A DNA stretch of 64,000 nucleotides, from the NCBI GenBank assembly GCA_965214285.1, contig OZ243946.1, positions 868,001-932,000 of the forward strand, written 5' to 3'. Shown here one piece after another: positions 48,225-62,894 of this stretch; within the stretch, counting starts at the first letter, position 1, and every line of letters begins with the position of its first letter. The translations under genes were made by a program, and so were the position numbers. The notes below the pieces were generated by a model that was not told where the DNA came from, did no database searches, and worked only from the letters and a program-made list of their open reading frames with translations. This stretch comes from G963422745 sp965214285. GTDB lineage: Bacteria; Actinomycetota; Acidimicrobiia; Acidimicrobiales; Aldehydirespiratoraceae.

Positions 48225-48545
48225 TCAGGCTTGCTGGATCTTGATCTCGATGTCGACGCCCGCGGGCAGGTCGAGGCGCTGCAGCGAGTCGACCGTCTTC
48301 GACGACGGGTTCAAGATGTCGAGCAGGCGCTTGTGGATGCGCATCTCGAAGTGCTCGCGGGAGTCCTTGTCCTTGAACGGGCCCTTGATCACCGTGAAGC
48401 GGTGCTTCTCGGTGGGCAGCGGGATCGGGCCGGACAGCTCGGCCTGCGTGCGCTTCACCGTCTCGACGATCTTCTTCGTCGACTGGTCGATGATCTCGTG
48501 GTCATAGGCCTTGAGCCGGATCCGGATCTTCTGTCCCGTGGCCAT
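48225..48545 (-). CDS. rpsJ: 30S ribosomal protein S10
   Basis: 106 aa, the normal length. IRIRLKAYDHEIIDQSTKKI (20 aa), GPIPLPTEKHRFTVIKGPFK and a DIEIKIQQA end are diagnostic. Also the NusB partner in antitermination. Last ribosomal gene of this block; rplC does not follow. Confidence 0.98.
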   Translation of the reverse strand: MATGQKIRIRLKAYDHEIIDQSTKKIVETVKRTQAELSGPIPLPTEKHRFTVIKGPFKDKDSREHFEMRIHKRLLDILNPSSKTVDSLQRLDLPAGVDIEIKIQQA

Positions 48546-48620
48546 CAGCCGCCCAGCCGCTCAGTCACTCGCTCGCACAATCGCTCAGTCGCTCGGGTCA
48601 GTGGCTCGGCCGCTCAGCGA

Positions 48621-49808
<1,188 letters not shown>

Positions 49809-49918
49809 GACTTTCGATTCCTTTGCTTGATGTGCTTGCTTGGTCTCGGGGCTTGTGTTGGTCTGGGGGTTTGGGTCGGTCTCGGGTGTCGGTCTTGGGC
49901 TGTGCGGATCGGCGGAGG
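49809..49918 (-). other. C/A-rich, G-poor tuf leader
   Basis: On the coding strand this spacer reads as repeated CCGAGACC and CCAGACC-like units with very few G runs, and ends AAAGGAATCGAAAGTC before ATG. Probably an unstructured leader or an internal processing region between fusA and tuf. Confidence 0.5.
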
Positions 49919-52015
49919 TCACTCGCCGCGCACGCGGGCGACGATCTCCTCTTGAACTGATGCAGGGGTGGGCTGGTACGAGTCGAACTGCATCGTGTAC
50001 GTTGCCCGCCCCTGGGTGCGTGAGCGCAGGTCGGTACTGTATCCGAACATCTCCGAGAGCGGCACCAGTGCGTTCACGACCTGGTTGCTGCCGCGCTGCT
50101 CGGTGCCCTGCACCTGGCCGCGCCGCGAGTTGATGTCGCCGACCACGTCGCCGAGGCGGTCATCGGGGGCCACCACCTCCACGGCCATCACCGGCTCCAG
50201 CAGCGCAGGCTTGGCCTGGCGGGCCACCTCGCGGAACCAGGCGCTGCCGGCGATCTTGAAGGCCATCTCCGAGGAGTCCACGTCATGGGTCTTGCCGTCG
50301 GTGAGGGTGACCTTGAGGTCCACGGTGGGGAAGCCCGCGAGCACGCCGTTGGTCATGGCGTCGCGGATGCCGTCGTCGACGGGCTTGATGAACTCCTTGG
50401 GGATCGAGCCGCCGCGGATCTTCGACTCGAAGCCGTAGCCCTGGCCCGAGTTGGGCTCCAGGGTCGCCTCGATCACCGCGAACTGCCCGGCGCCGCCGGT
50501 CTGCTTCTTGTGGGTGTAGGTGTAGCCGACCACCGGGGCGGTCACGGTCTCGCGGTAGGCGACCTGGGGCCGCCCCACGTTGGCCTCCACCCGGAACTCG
50601 CGCATCATGCGGTCGACGAGCACCTCGAGGTGCAGCTCGCCCATGCCTGCGATGATCGTCTGGGCGGTCTCGGCGTTGGTGCTCACCTGGAACGTGGGGT
50701 CCTCCTCGGACAGGGCGGTGAGCGCCTTGGACATCTTGTCCTGGTCGACCTTGGACTTGGGCTCCACGGCCACCTCGATCACCGGCTCGGGGAAGGCCAG
50801 GTTCTCCAGGGTGATCGGATCCGACGGATCGCACAGCGTGTCGCCGGTGCGGGTGTTCTTGATGCCGATGCCGGCGGCGATGTCGCCGGTGTACACGGCG
50901 TCGCGGTCCACCCGGTCGTTGGCGTGCATCTCCAGGATGCGGCCCACCCGCTCCTTGTTGTGGGTGCGGGTGTTGAGCACCTGGCTGCCCTTTTCGAGCT
51001 TGCCCGAGTACACCCGGAAGTAGGTGAGCCGGCCCACGTGCGGGTCGGTCATGATCTTGAAGGCCAGCGAGGCGAACGGCTCGCTGTCGTCGGCCTGGCG
51101 GCTGAGCTCGGTGCCGTTGCGGGGGTTCTCGCCGGTCACCGGGGGGATGTCCAGCGGCGAGGGCAGGTAGTCGACCACGGCGTCGAGCAGCGGCTGGATG
51201 CCCTTGTTCTTGAAGGCGGTGCCGTTGAAGACGGGGACCAGCCCGCCGGTCAGGGTGCCGGCGCGGATGGCGGCTTTGAGCTCGGCTTCGCTCACCTCTT
51301 CGTCCTCGAGCACCTTCATCATCAGATCCTCGTCGTAGTCCGCGGCGGTCTCGAGCAGCTGCGCCCGGTAGAGCTCGGCGTCGTCGGCCAGCTCGGCGGG
51401 GATCTCGGCGGTTTCGTAGGTGGCGCCGAGGTCGTTCTCGTCGGTCGCCGCCGGCCAGACCAGCGCCTTCATGCGCACCAGGTCGACGATGCCGATGAAG
51501 TTGCTCTCGATGCCGATCGGCAGCTGCATCACGGCCACGTTGTCGGTGAGGCGGTCCTTGATCGACTCCAGCACCCGGTAGAAGTCCGCCCCGGTGCGGT
51601 CCATCTTGTTGACGAAGCACATGCGGGGCACGCTGTAGCGGTCTGCCTGGCGCCACACCGTCTCGGTCTGGGGCTCCACGCCGGCCACGCCGTCGAACAC
51701 GGCGACCGCCCCGTCGAGCACCCGCAGCGAGCGCTCCACCTCCACGGTGAAGTCCACGTGGCCGGGGGTGTCGATGATGTTGACGCGGTGGTCGTTCCAG
51801 ATGCAGTGCGTGGCCGCGGAGGTGATGGTGATGCCGCGCTCCTGCTCCTGTTCCATCCAGTCCATGGTGGCTGCGCCGTCGTGTACCTCGCCGATCTTGT
51901 AGGAGCGGCCGGTGTAGTACAGGACGCGCTCGGTGACGGTGGTCTTGCCCGCGTCGATGTGGGCCATGATGCCGATGTTGCGGGTCCTGGCGAGCGGTGT
52001 TCGTTTGGATGTCAT
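49919..52015 (-). CDS. fusA: elongation factor G
   Basis: 698 aa. NIGIMAHIDAGKTTVTERVL (length 20) with the P-loop, DTPGHVDF, NKMDRTGADF, and the C-terminal domains (FGYSTDLRSRTQGRATYTMQ, length 20). GTP-driven translocase. Lies in str operon order after rpsG. The fusA-rpsG gap (52016-52168) shows no feature. Confidence 0.98.
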   Translation of the reverse strand: MTSKRTPLARTRNIGIMAHIDAGKTTVTERVLYYTGRSYKIGEVHDGAATMDWMEQEQERGITITSAATHCIWNDHRVNIIDTPGHVDFTVEVERSLRVLDGAVAVFDGVAGVEPQTETVWRQADRYSVPRMCFVNKMDRTGADFYRVLESIKDRLTDNVAVMQLPIGIESNFIGIVDLVRMKALVWPAATDENDLGATYETAEIPAELADDAELYRAQLLETAADYDEDLMMKVLEDEEVSEAELKAAIRAGTLTGGLVPVFNGTAFKNKGIQPLLDAVVDYLPSPLDIPPVTGENPRNGTELSRQADDSEPFASLAFKIMTDPHVGRLTYFRVYSGKLEKGSQVLNTRTHNKERVGRILEMHANDRVDRDAVYTGDIAAGIGIKNTRTGDTLCDPSDPITLENLAFPEPVIEVAVEPKSKVDQDKMSKALTALSEEDPTFQVSTNAETAQTIIAGMGELHLEVLVDRMMREFRVEANVGRPQVAYRETVTAPVVGYTYTHKKQTGGAGQFAVIEATLEPNSGQGYGFESKIRGGSIPKEFIKPVDDGIRDAMTNGVLAGFPTVDLKVTLTDGKTHDVDSSEMAFKIAGSAWFREVARQAKPALLEPVMAVEVVAPDDRLGDVVGDINSRRGQVQGTEQRGSNQVVNALVPLSEMFGYSTDLRSRTQGRATYTMQFDSYQPTPASVQEEIVARVRGE

Positions 52016-52168
52016 GAGGTTCTCGGGTTTCGCGGGGTTGCTCCGTGCGGCTCAGCGGTACGCCGCAGCGCCACGGCGCTGCCGTTGCCTCGGCTGTCGA
52101 GCGTGGGCTCGGCTACACCGAAGCGGCGGGCCGGCGAGCGCCGGAAGCAGACGAAGCGGGGCCGTCTG

Positions 52169-52636
52169 CTACCACCGGTAGTGGGCGAAGGCCTTGTTGG
52201 CCTCGGCCATCTTCTGCAGGTCTTCGCGGCGCTTGCACGAGGCGCCCACGCCGTTGGCGGAATCGAGGATCTCCGCGGCGAGCCGCTCGGCCATGGTGCG
52301 CTCGCGCCGGGCGCGGGCATGGGTGACCATCCAGCGGATGGCCAGGGTGGTGGCACGACGCGCCCGCACCTCCATGGGCACCTGGTAGGTGGCGCCGCCC
52401 ACCCGTCGGCTGCGCACCTCGAGCTGGGGGCGCACGTTGTCGACGGCCCGCCCCAGCGCCTCAACGGGGCTCCCGGCCCGTTCCCCGACGATCTCCAACG
52501 CGTCGTAGACGATGCGCTCGGCGGTGGCGCGCTTGCCGCGCTGGAGCACCTTGTTGACGAACTGGGTGACCAGGATCGACCCGTAGATCGGGTCGGGCTT
52601 GATCTCGCGGCGCTGAGCCGGCCCCTTGCGCGGCAT
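52169..52636 (-). CDS. rpsG: 30S ribosomal protein S7
   Basis: 155 aa. Starts MPRKGPAQRREIKPDPIYGS and contains GVGASCKRREDLQKMAEANK. Assembly initiator of the 30S head. Starts 1 nt after the rpsL stop. Confidence 0.98.
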   Translation of the reverse strand: MPRKGPAQRREIKPDPIYGSILVTQFVNKVLQRGKRATAERIVYDALEIVGERAGSPVEALGRAVDNVRPQLEVRSRRVGGATYQVPMEVRARRATTLAIRWMVTHARARRERTMAERLAAEILDSANGVGASCKRREDLQKMAEANKAFAHYRW

Positions 52637-52637
52637 C

Positions 52638-53009
52638 TCAGCCTTCCTTCTTGGCGCCGTAGCGGCTGCGGGCCTGCTTGCGGTCGCGCACGCCGGCGGC
52701 GTCGAGCGTGCCGCGCACGATCTTGTAGCGCACGCCGGGCAGATCCTTCACGCGGCCCCCGCGGACCAGCACGATCGAGTGCTCCTGGAGGTTGTGGCCC
52801 TCGCCGGGGATGTAGGCGGTGACCTCGGTGCCCGAGGTGAGTCGCACCCTGGCGACCTTGCGCATCGCCGAGTTGGGCTTCTTGGGGGTGGCCGTGTAGA
52901 CGCGGGTACACACGCCGCGGCGCTGCGGAGCGCCCTTCAGCGCGGGCGTTGCCTCCTTGCGGCGCTTGGTCTGGCGGCCCTTGCGGACCAGCTGCTGGAC
53001 TGTGGGCAC
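52638..53009 (-). CDS. rpsL: 30S ribosomal protein S12
   Basis: 123 aa. PTVQQLVRKGR, GVCTRVYTATPKKPNSA and GEGHNLQEHSIVLVRGGRVK (length 20). The lysines at the two common streptomycin-resistance positions (PKKPNS and GRVKDLPG) are the wild-type residues. Start of the str operon segment. Confidence 0.98.
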   Translation of the reverse strand: MPTVQQLVRKGRQTKRRKEATPALKGAPQRRGVCTRVYTATPKKPNSAMRKVARVRLTSGTEVTAYIPGEGHNLQEHSIVLVRGGRVKDLPGVRYKIVRGTLDAAGVRDRKQARSRYGAKKEG

Positions 53010-53157
53010 AGGAATTTCCTCGGATTGAGTAGAACTGAGGGCGAACTCGGCTCAGCGCAGGGCGTCGGAGGCGACAGAGGCCTCCGGCCGACACGACGGC
53101 GCACACAGCACGCGCATCAAGGCCGGCGCAGCAGCATACGAGCGCGCGCCGTCAACC

Positions 53158-57237
<4,080 letters not shown>

Positions 57238-57399
57238 GGGCCGGCTCCTTGGGGTCTGGGTCTCTCGGTCGGTCTCGGCTGATTGGCCGGCGATCCCGGT
57301 GAGTCTGGGTGGGTGGTCTGAGTGGGTGGTCTTGGGCTGGTTGCCGCGGCGCCTGCGAGCCCCTGGGCCCTGAGGCTCAGAAGCCTGAGGCTTGCGGCT
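57238..57399 (-). other. rpoB-rpoC spacer with C/A-rich leader
   Basis: On the coding strand the 162 nt contain repeated CAGACCACCCACTCAG- and GAGACC-like units, ending CCAAGGAGCCGGCCC before the rpoC ATG (clear ribosome binding site AAGGAG). No gene. Confidence 0.55.
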
Positions 57400-60300
57400 C
57401 TAGAGGCGGGCGGCTCGGGCTGCGGCGCGGGCCGCGTCTTCCTCGTCGGTGCCGCGTTCGGGGCGCTGCAGGTCGATGCCGAGCTCTTCGACGGTGCGGA
57501 AGTGCTCCTCGTCGAGCTCGCGCATTTCGATCTCCTGGCCGTCCGCGGAGAGCACCTCCACGTTGAGGCACAGTGCCTGCATCTCCTTGATGAGCACCTT
57601 GAAGCTCTCGGGGATGCCGGGCTCAGGGATGTTCTCGCCCTTGACGATCGCCTCGTACACCCTGACCCGGCCCAGCACGTCGTCGGACTTGATGGTGAGC
57701 AGCTCCTGCAGGCAGTAGGCCGCCCCGTAGGCCTCCAGGGCCCACACCTCCATCTCGCCGAAGCGCTGCCCGCCGAACTGGGCCTTGCCGCCGAGGGGCT
57801 GCTGGGTGATCATCGAGTACGGCCCGGTGGAGCGGGCGTGCACCTTGTCGTCGACCAGGTGCGCCAGCTTCAGGATGTAGATGTAGCCGGTCATCACCGG
57901 GTTGTCGAAGGGCTCGCCGGTGCGCCCGTTGTAGAGCACCTGCTTGCCGTCGGTGCCGATCAGGCGGGTCTGGCGGTCGTGGCTCTCGGGGTTGAGGTTG
58001 GCCAGGATGTCCACGATCACCGGCTTGTCGCCGGCCAGCTCGGTCTCGTCCCACTTGGCGCCGTCGAACACCGGGGTGGCGACCAGCGTGGAGGGCGGCG
58101 TGGAGGGCCGGGTCTTGGTCTCGGTGCCTCGCAGCGGCTGCTCGCCGACCTTCTCGCCGTCGATCTCCCAGCCCCAGCGCGCCGCGTAGCCCAGGTGCGC
58201 TTCGAGGAGCTGGCCGACGTTCATGCGGGACGGCACGCCGAGCGGGTTCAAGATGATGTCCACCGGCTGGCCATCGGCGGTGAAGGGCATGTCCTCCACT
58301 GGCAGGATCTTGGCGATCACGCCCTTGTTGCCGTGGCGTCCGGCCAGCTTGTCGCCGACGCTGATCTTGCGCTGCTGGGCCACGTAGACCCGCACGAGCT
58401 GGTTGACGCCGGGCGGCAGCTCGTGGGCCTCGGAACGCTCGAAGACCTTGACGTCGATGACCTTGCCACCCTCGCCGTGGGGCACCTTCTTGGAGGTGTC
58501 GCGTACCTCGCGGGCCTTCTCGCCGAAGATGGCGCGCAGCAGGCGCTCCTCGGGGGTGAGCTCGGTCTCGCCCTTGGGGGTGACCTTGCCGACCAGCACG
58601 TCGCCAGGCCCCACCTCGGCGCCGACCCGCACGATCCCGGCGTCGTCGAGATCGGCGAGGGTCTCCTCGCTCAGGTTGGGGATGTCGCGGGTGATCTCCT
58701 CGGCGCCGAGCTTGGTGTCGCGGGCGTCGACCTCGTACTTCTTGATGTGGATCGAGGTGAGCACGTCGTCTCGGACCAGGCGCTCCGAGAGGATGACGGC
58801 GTCCTCGAAGTTGTAGCCCTCCCAGGGCATGAAAGCCACGAACAGGTTCTTGCCCAGGGCCAGCTCGCCGTTGTCGGTGGACGGGCCGTCCGCGATCAAA
58901 TCGCCCGCCGCCACGCGGTCGCCGCGTGCCAGGCGCACCGTCTGGGAGATGCAGGAGTCCTGGTTGGATCGCTCGAACTTCTTGAGCCCGATCGTGTGCT
59001 CGCCGTAGGTGTCGTAGTCGATGGTGATGTAGTCGTGATCCAGGTCGACCACCTCTCCGTCGTCCTCGGCGAGCAGCATGTCGGCCGCGTCGCGGGCGCA
59101 GCGGGCCTCGATGCCGGTGCCGATGTAGGGCGCCTCGGAGCGCAGCAGGGGCACCGCCTGGCGCTGCATGTTGGCGCCCATCAGCGCCCGGTTGGCGTCG
59201 TCGTGCTCCAGGAACGGGATCAGGGCGGTCGCCACCGAGACGATCTGCATGGGCGAGACGTCCATCATCTGCACCTCGGCGGGCGGGACCGAGGAGATCT
59301 CGGTGGTGGCGCCGAAGAACACCTCGCGCTCCAGCTGCAGGCGCAGATCCTGGAGGCTGGCGGCCTGCGGGGAGCGCCGCACCAGCACCCGGTCGTTGAT
59401 GAAGCGGCCCTCGGAGTCGATCGGGGCGTTGGCCTGGGCCACCACGTACTCCTCCTCCTCGTCCGCGGTGAGCCATTCGATCTCGTCGGTGACCTTGCCG
59501 TCTGTGACCACGCGGTGCGGCGACTCGATGAACCCGAAGCGGTTGACCCTGGCGTAGCCGGCGAGACCGCCGATGAGGCCGATGTTGGGGCCCTCGGGCG
59601 TCTCGATCGGGCACATCCGCCCGTAGTGGGAGAAGTGGACGTCGCGCACCTCGAAGCCGGCCCGCTCGCGTGACAGGCCGCCCGGGCCCAGCGCCGAGAG
59701 GCGGCGGCGATGCGTCAGGCCCGACAGCGGGTTGACCTGGTCCATGAACTGCGAGAGCTGCGAGGATCCGAAGAACTCCTTGATGGCGGCCACGACCGGT
59801 CGGGTGTTGATCAGCGTCTGGGGGGTGATCGCCTCCACGTCCTGGGTGGTCATGCGCTCGCGCACGACCCGCTCCATGCGGCTCAGGCCGATGCGCACCT
59901 GGTTCTGGATCAGCTCGCCGACGCTGCGGATGCGGCGGTTGGCGAAGTGGTCCTGGTCGTCGAGGCGGTAGCCGGGCTCGCCCTTGGCGAGGTTGAGCAG
60001 GTAGGTGGCCGCAGCGAGCATCTCCACCTGCGACAGCACCGACTGGTCGGGGTCCGGCCGCTCGAAGTTGAGGCCGAACTCGCCGCTGAGGAAGTCGAGC
60101 TCGGGGCCGAGCTTGCGGTTGAGCTTGTAGCGGCCGACCCGTGAGAGGTCGTAGCGGCGCGGCTCGAAGAAGGCGTTGCGGAAGTAGGCCCGTGCAGACT
60201 CGAGGGTGGGCGGCTCGCCGGGGCGGGCCCGCTTGTAGATCTCGATCAGCGAGTCGTCCTGGGTCGGGGCCAGCCACTGGTCCTTCTCCCACTGGCCCTC

Positions 60301-60990
60301 CAGGAAGTCGAAGTAGTCCACGAAGCGCTGCAGGAAGCCCGGGTGGCTCTCCTCGTCGTAGCCGAGGGCGCGCAGCAAGGTGAACAGCGAGATGCGGCGC
60401 TTGCGGGCCACGCGGGCGCCGGCGGTCACGTCCTTGCCGGGCTTTTGCTCCACGTCCATCTCGATCCACTCGCCGCGCGAGGGATGGATGGTGCCGGTGA
60501 CGAGCTGGTGCTTGCTGAGGTTGCGCAGCCGGAAGCGCTCGCCCGGCTGGAAGATGACGCCTGGCGAGCGCACGAGCTGGGAGACCACCACCCGCTCGGT
60601 GCCGTTGATGATGAACGTGCCCTTGTCGGTCATCATCGGGAAGTCGCCCATGAAGACCGTCTGCTCCTTGATCTCGCCTGTGTTGGCGTTCATGAAGCGG
60701 GCGCGCACGAAGATCGGCGCGCCGTAGGTCATGTCCTTTTCCTTGCACTCGCTGACCGTGAACTTCGGCCAGGGGCAGAGATCCTCATCGGTCGGGTCGA
60801 ACTCCAGCTCGAGCTCGAGCGTCTCGGAGTAGTCGCGGATCGGCGAGATGTCGCGGAAGGTCTGGGTGAGCCCCTCGGCAAGCAGCCAGTCGAAGCTCTC
60901 GCGCTGAACGGCGATCAGGTCGGGCAACTCGAGAACCTCCTCCAAGTTGCCGAACGAGTAGCGATCGCGTTGTGCTGCGCGTGTGGTCAC
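57400..60990 (-). CDS. rpoB: RNA polymerase beta subunit
   Basis: 1196 aa from GTG 60990, with CGGGAGA just upstream; the longer frame to 61068 is leader. Conserved RRDR segment SQLSQFMDQVNPLSGLTH, then RRLSALGPGGLSRERAG, and EGPNIGLIGGLAGYARVN. In the RRDR the residue usually Asn (E. coli N518 position) is Val, and K527 position is Arg. C-terminal GGKAQFGGQRFGEMEVWALE (length 20). The C-terminus ends with an Ala/Arg-rich tail. Confidence 0.98.
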   Translation of the reverse strand: MTTRAAQRDRYSFGNLEEVLELPDLIAVQRESFDWLLAEGLTQTFRDISPIRDYSETLELELEFDPTDEDLCPWPKFTVSECKEKDMTYGAPIFVRARFMNANTGEIKEQTVFMGDFPMMTDKGTFIINGTERVVVSQLVRSPGVIFQPGERFRLRNLSKHQLVTGTIHPSRGEWIEMDVEQKPGKDVTAGARVARKRRISLFTLLRALGYDEESHPGFLQRFVDYFDFLEGQWEKDQWLAPTQDDSLIEIYKRARPGEPPTLESARAYFRNAFFEPRRYDLSRVGRYKLNRKLGPELDFLSGEFGLNFERPDPDQSVLSQVEMLAAATYLLNLAKGEPGYRLDDQDHFANRRIRSVGELIQNQVRIGLSRMERVVRERMTTQDVEAITPQTLINTRPVVAAIKEFFGSSQLSQFMDQVNPLSGLTHRRRLSALGPGGLSRERAGFEVRDVHFSHYGRMCPIETPEGPNIGLIGGLAGYARVNRFGFIESPHRVVTDGKVTDEIEWLTADEEEEYVVAQANAPIDSEGRFINDRVLVRRSPQAASLQDLRLQLEREVFFGATTEISSVPPAEVQMMDVSPMQIVSVATALIPFLEHDDANRALMGANMQRQAVPLLRSEAPYIGTGIEARCARDAADMLLAEDDGEVVDLDHDYITIDYDTYGEHTIGLKKFERSNQDSCISQTVRLARGDRVAAGDLIADGPSTDNGELALGKNLFVAFMPWEGYNFEDAVILSERLVRDDVLTSIHIKKYEVDARDTKLGAEEITRDIPNLSEETLADLDDAGIVRVGAEVGPGDVLVGKVTPKGETELTPEERLLRAIFGEKAREVRDTSKKVPHGEGGKVIDVKVFERSEAHELPPGVNQLVRVYVAQQRKISVGDKLAGRHGNKGVIAKILPVEDMPFTADGQPVDIILNPLGVPSRMNVGQLLEAHLGYAARWGWEIDGEKVGEQPLRGTETKTRPSTPPSTLVATPVFDGAKWDETELAGDKPVIVDILANLNPESHDRQTRLIGTDGKQVLYNGRTGEPFDNPVMTGYIYILKLAHLVDDKVHARSTGPYSMITQQPLGGKAQFGGQRFGEMEVWALEAYGAAYCLQELLTIKSDDVLGRVRVYEAIVKGENIPEPGIPESFKVLIKEMQALCLNVEVLSADGQEIEMRELDEEHFRTVEELGIDLQRPERGTDEEDAARAAARAARL

Positions 60991-61112
60991 GTGGTCTCCC
61001 GAGTCTCGCGAAGTGGCCGTGGAAGGGGACGCAGTACGGCCGCCCGGGCGCGGTCTGCCGGTCGCCACCGACCGGGAACACGCGCAAGGACAACCACGTC
61101 GCCGATGAGGCT

Positions 61113-61121
61113 ATCGTAGCA
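61113..61121 (-). promoter_or_regulatory. rpoB promoter -10 candidate
   Basis: On the minus strand TGC-TACGAT gives an extended -10 (hexamer at plus 61113-61118), 122 nt from the GTG. No convincing -35 at standard spacing; TTGTCG and TTGCCC lie 12 and 21 nt upstream. Confidence 0.4.
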
Positions 61122-61208
61122 TCTCTGCCGCGACAACGCGGGCAACCCAATTTGCGCCGGTCGGATCAGGCGGAGCTGACGGTCGGCCGGCGCGGTTGCG
61201 ATGGTCGT

Positions 61209-61263
61209 CTGCAGCCGCGAGGACTGCGGACTGATTTTCGCCCGCAGCCGCGAGGACTGCGGA
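61209..61263. repeat. two identical hairpin repeats downstream of the phosphatase gene
   Basis: GCAGCCGCGAGGACTGCGGA occurs at about 61211-61230 and 61244-61263 (33-bp period). Each copy can fold as (C)CGCAG/CTGCGG around a 9-nt loop. They may terminate phosphatase transcription before the rpoB promoter. Confidence 0.6.
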
Positions 61264-61430
61264 CGCCGCCGATGGTAGGCGACTTCTTGAGCGGGGTCAA
61301 GCGCCTCTGCCTCCTCGGCGGTTTGCGGCGTCGTGGAGCAGCCCGGGCCGTGCCTGGCGACTCGGGCGGCCGCAGCCGGCAAGCACCCCGGCGGCGAGTG
61401 CCTGCGGCCGGCAGCGGGGCTCGGCTCGGC

Positions 61431-62435
61431 TCAGTTCCGCAGATTGGCGAGGACCGCTTGCAGCTCGGCGTCGTCGAGGCCGGCGAAGCGGGCGTAGCCG
61501 TGATGGTCGCCCCAGCGCTCGTACAGCCCGTCGAGGGTGCGGCGCATCACCGAGCGGGGCGAGCCGAGCATGGCGTCGATGTCGAAGTCGTCGGGGTCGC
61601 GGCCCGCGGCGCGCACCAGCTCGCAGAACTGCTCCACCGCGTCGGGGTCGCGGTAGCGCACCGACATCTCGTAGTCGTCGAGCAGGTGGCCGTCGCCGAC
61701 GCCGGCGAGGCCGAGCAGCATCATGGCGGCGATGCCGGTGCGGTCCTTGCCGGCGGTGCAGTGGATCACGATGCGTTCGCCGCCGGCCACCGCCATGGCG
61801 ATACGCCGCATCGAGGCGGGGTACGACTCGAGCATCCGCAGGTAGCCGCCTGCCATCTGCTGCTTGGTGAACTCGGTGATGTGGCCGCCGACGATGCGGT
61901 CCAGGAAGCCCCGCTTCACGGCGACGTCGCTGGACATCGGCAGGTGCTCGTGGCGCACGCCCGGCCAGAGGCGGTCCGGCTGGCGCTCGAGCTCGGCGTC
62001 GGAGCGCAGGTCGAAGACGACGCTGATGCCCAGCTCGCCGAGCAGCTCGTGGTCGCGGTCGCTGAGCTGATCGAGCCGGTCGCTGCGGAACACCCGGCCC
62101 CATGCCGACTGGGCGCCGTCGGCAGTCGGATAGCCGCCGATGTCTCGGAAGTTGACGGGGCCGTCGAGACGCAGGCGGCGCTCGGCGGCCACGGTGAAGC
62201 CGTGCTCGGGGTCGAAGAGGTGGACGTAGCTCCGGCGCGGGCCGCGTGGCAGCGTGGCCAGGCCCGCCCGGTCGGGCGCCCTTGCGTCGCTGCCGGCGTC
62301 TCGGGGGTCCTCGGAGACGAAGACCGTCACCGCGGGCGAGCCGCCGCGCCAGGTGACGATCAGCTCGTCGCCGGGCTCGGCGCCGGGCCCGTCGGGACCG
62401 GACCAGACGTTGACGTGCGAGATCGGCTCAGCCAT
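61431..62435 (-). CDS. tyrosine/dual-specificity-type protein phosphatase
   Basis: 334 aa, ATG 62435. C-x5-R signature in HCTAGKDRTG and NFRDIGGYPTADG are typical of the Y_phosphatase3 (Siw14/PtpB-like) family, which removes phosphate from tyrosine or phosphoinositides. An N-terminal extension of about 85 residues (VNVWSGPDGPG, VTVFVSEDP) looks like a separate beta-rich domain. No signal peptide, so cytosolic. It lies unusually between rplL and rpoB on the same strand, so may be expressed with the ribosomal/RNAP genes. Confidence 0.9.
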   Translation of the reverse strand: MAEPISHVNVWSGPDGPGAEPGDELIVTWRGGSPAVTVFVSEDPRDAGSDARAPDRAGLATLPRGPRRSYVHLFDPEHGFTVAAERRLRLDGPVNFRDIGGYPTADGAQSAWGRVFRSDRLDQLSDRDHELLGELGISVVFDLRSDAELERQPDRLWPGVRHEHLPMSSDVAVKRGFLDRIVGGHITEFTKQQMAGGYLRMLESYPASMRRIAMAVAGGERIVIHCTAGKDRTGIAAMMLLGLAGVGDGHLLDDYEMSVRYRDPDAVEQFCELVRAAGRDPDDFDIDAMLGSPRSVMRRTLDGLYERWGDHHGYARFAGLDDAELQAVLANLRN

Positions 62436-62510
62436 GGCCGTCGGCGTCGGGCCGGGACGATCTCGTGTGTCGGGGCGTGCTGGATGGCCGGGGCGCGTGC
62501 GGACTCGGGC

Positions 62511-62894
62511 TTACTTGAGCTCGACGGTGCCGCCGGCGGCCTCGATGGCCTCCTTGGCCTTCTCGGCGTCGGCCTTGGATGCCCCCTCGATGATCGCCTT
62601 GGGGGCGCTCTCGACGACTTCCTTGGCCTCCTTGAGGGCCAGCGACGTGAGGCTGCGCACCTCCTTGATGACCTGGATCTTGTTGTCGCCCATCGCTGTG
62701 AGCACGACGTCGAAGGAGTCCTTCTCCTCGGCCTCCTCCACAGCGTCGCCGTCGCCGGCAGGCGCAGCAGCCGCCACGGCCACAGGCGCGGCCGCGGTCA
62801 CGCCGAAGCGCTCCTCGAACTCGGTGAGCAGCTCGCTCAGCTCGAGGACGGTCATCGAGCCGATGGCGTCGAGGATTTCTTCCTTGGTGGTCAT
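62511..62894 (-). CDS. rplL: 50S ribosomal protein L7/L12
   Basis: 127 aa. N-terminal dimerisation helix (TTKEEILDAIGSMTVLELSE, length 20), Ala-rich hinge, and C-terminal domain with KIQVIKEVRSLTSLALKEAK (length 20). Stalk protein that recruits translation factors. ATG overlaps the rplJ stop (ATGA). Confidence 0.97.
   Translation of the reverse strand: MTTKEEILDAIGSMTVLELSELLTEFEERFGVTAAAPVAVAAAAPAGDGDAVEEAEEKDSFDVVLTAMGDNKIQVIKEVRSLTSLALKEAKEVVESAPKAIIEGASKADAEKAKEAIEAAGGTVELK

Larger units (their letters stand above)
60991..61430 (-). other. 440-bp phosphatase-rpoB intergenic region
   Basis: Holds the candidate rpoB -10 (61113-61118), about 120 nt of leader and, toward the phosphatase gene, a pair of 33-bp-spaced hairpins. 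No gene seen. Confidence 0.6.

Noticed and set aside
48546..48620. Rho-independent terminator between tuf and rpsJ
   Set aside because: Only short direct repeats (GCTCAGTCGCTCG-like) were found, with no stable stem followed by a T-run.
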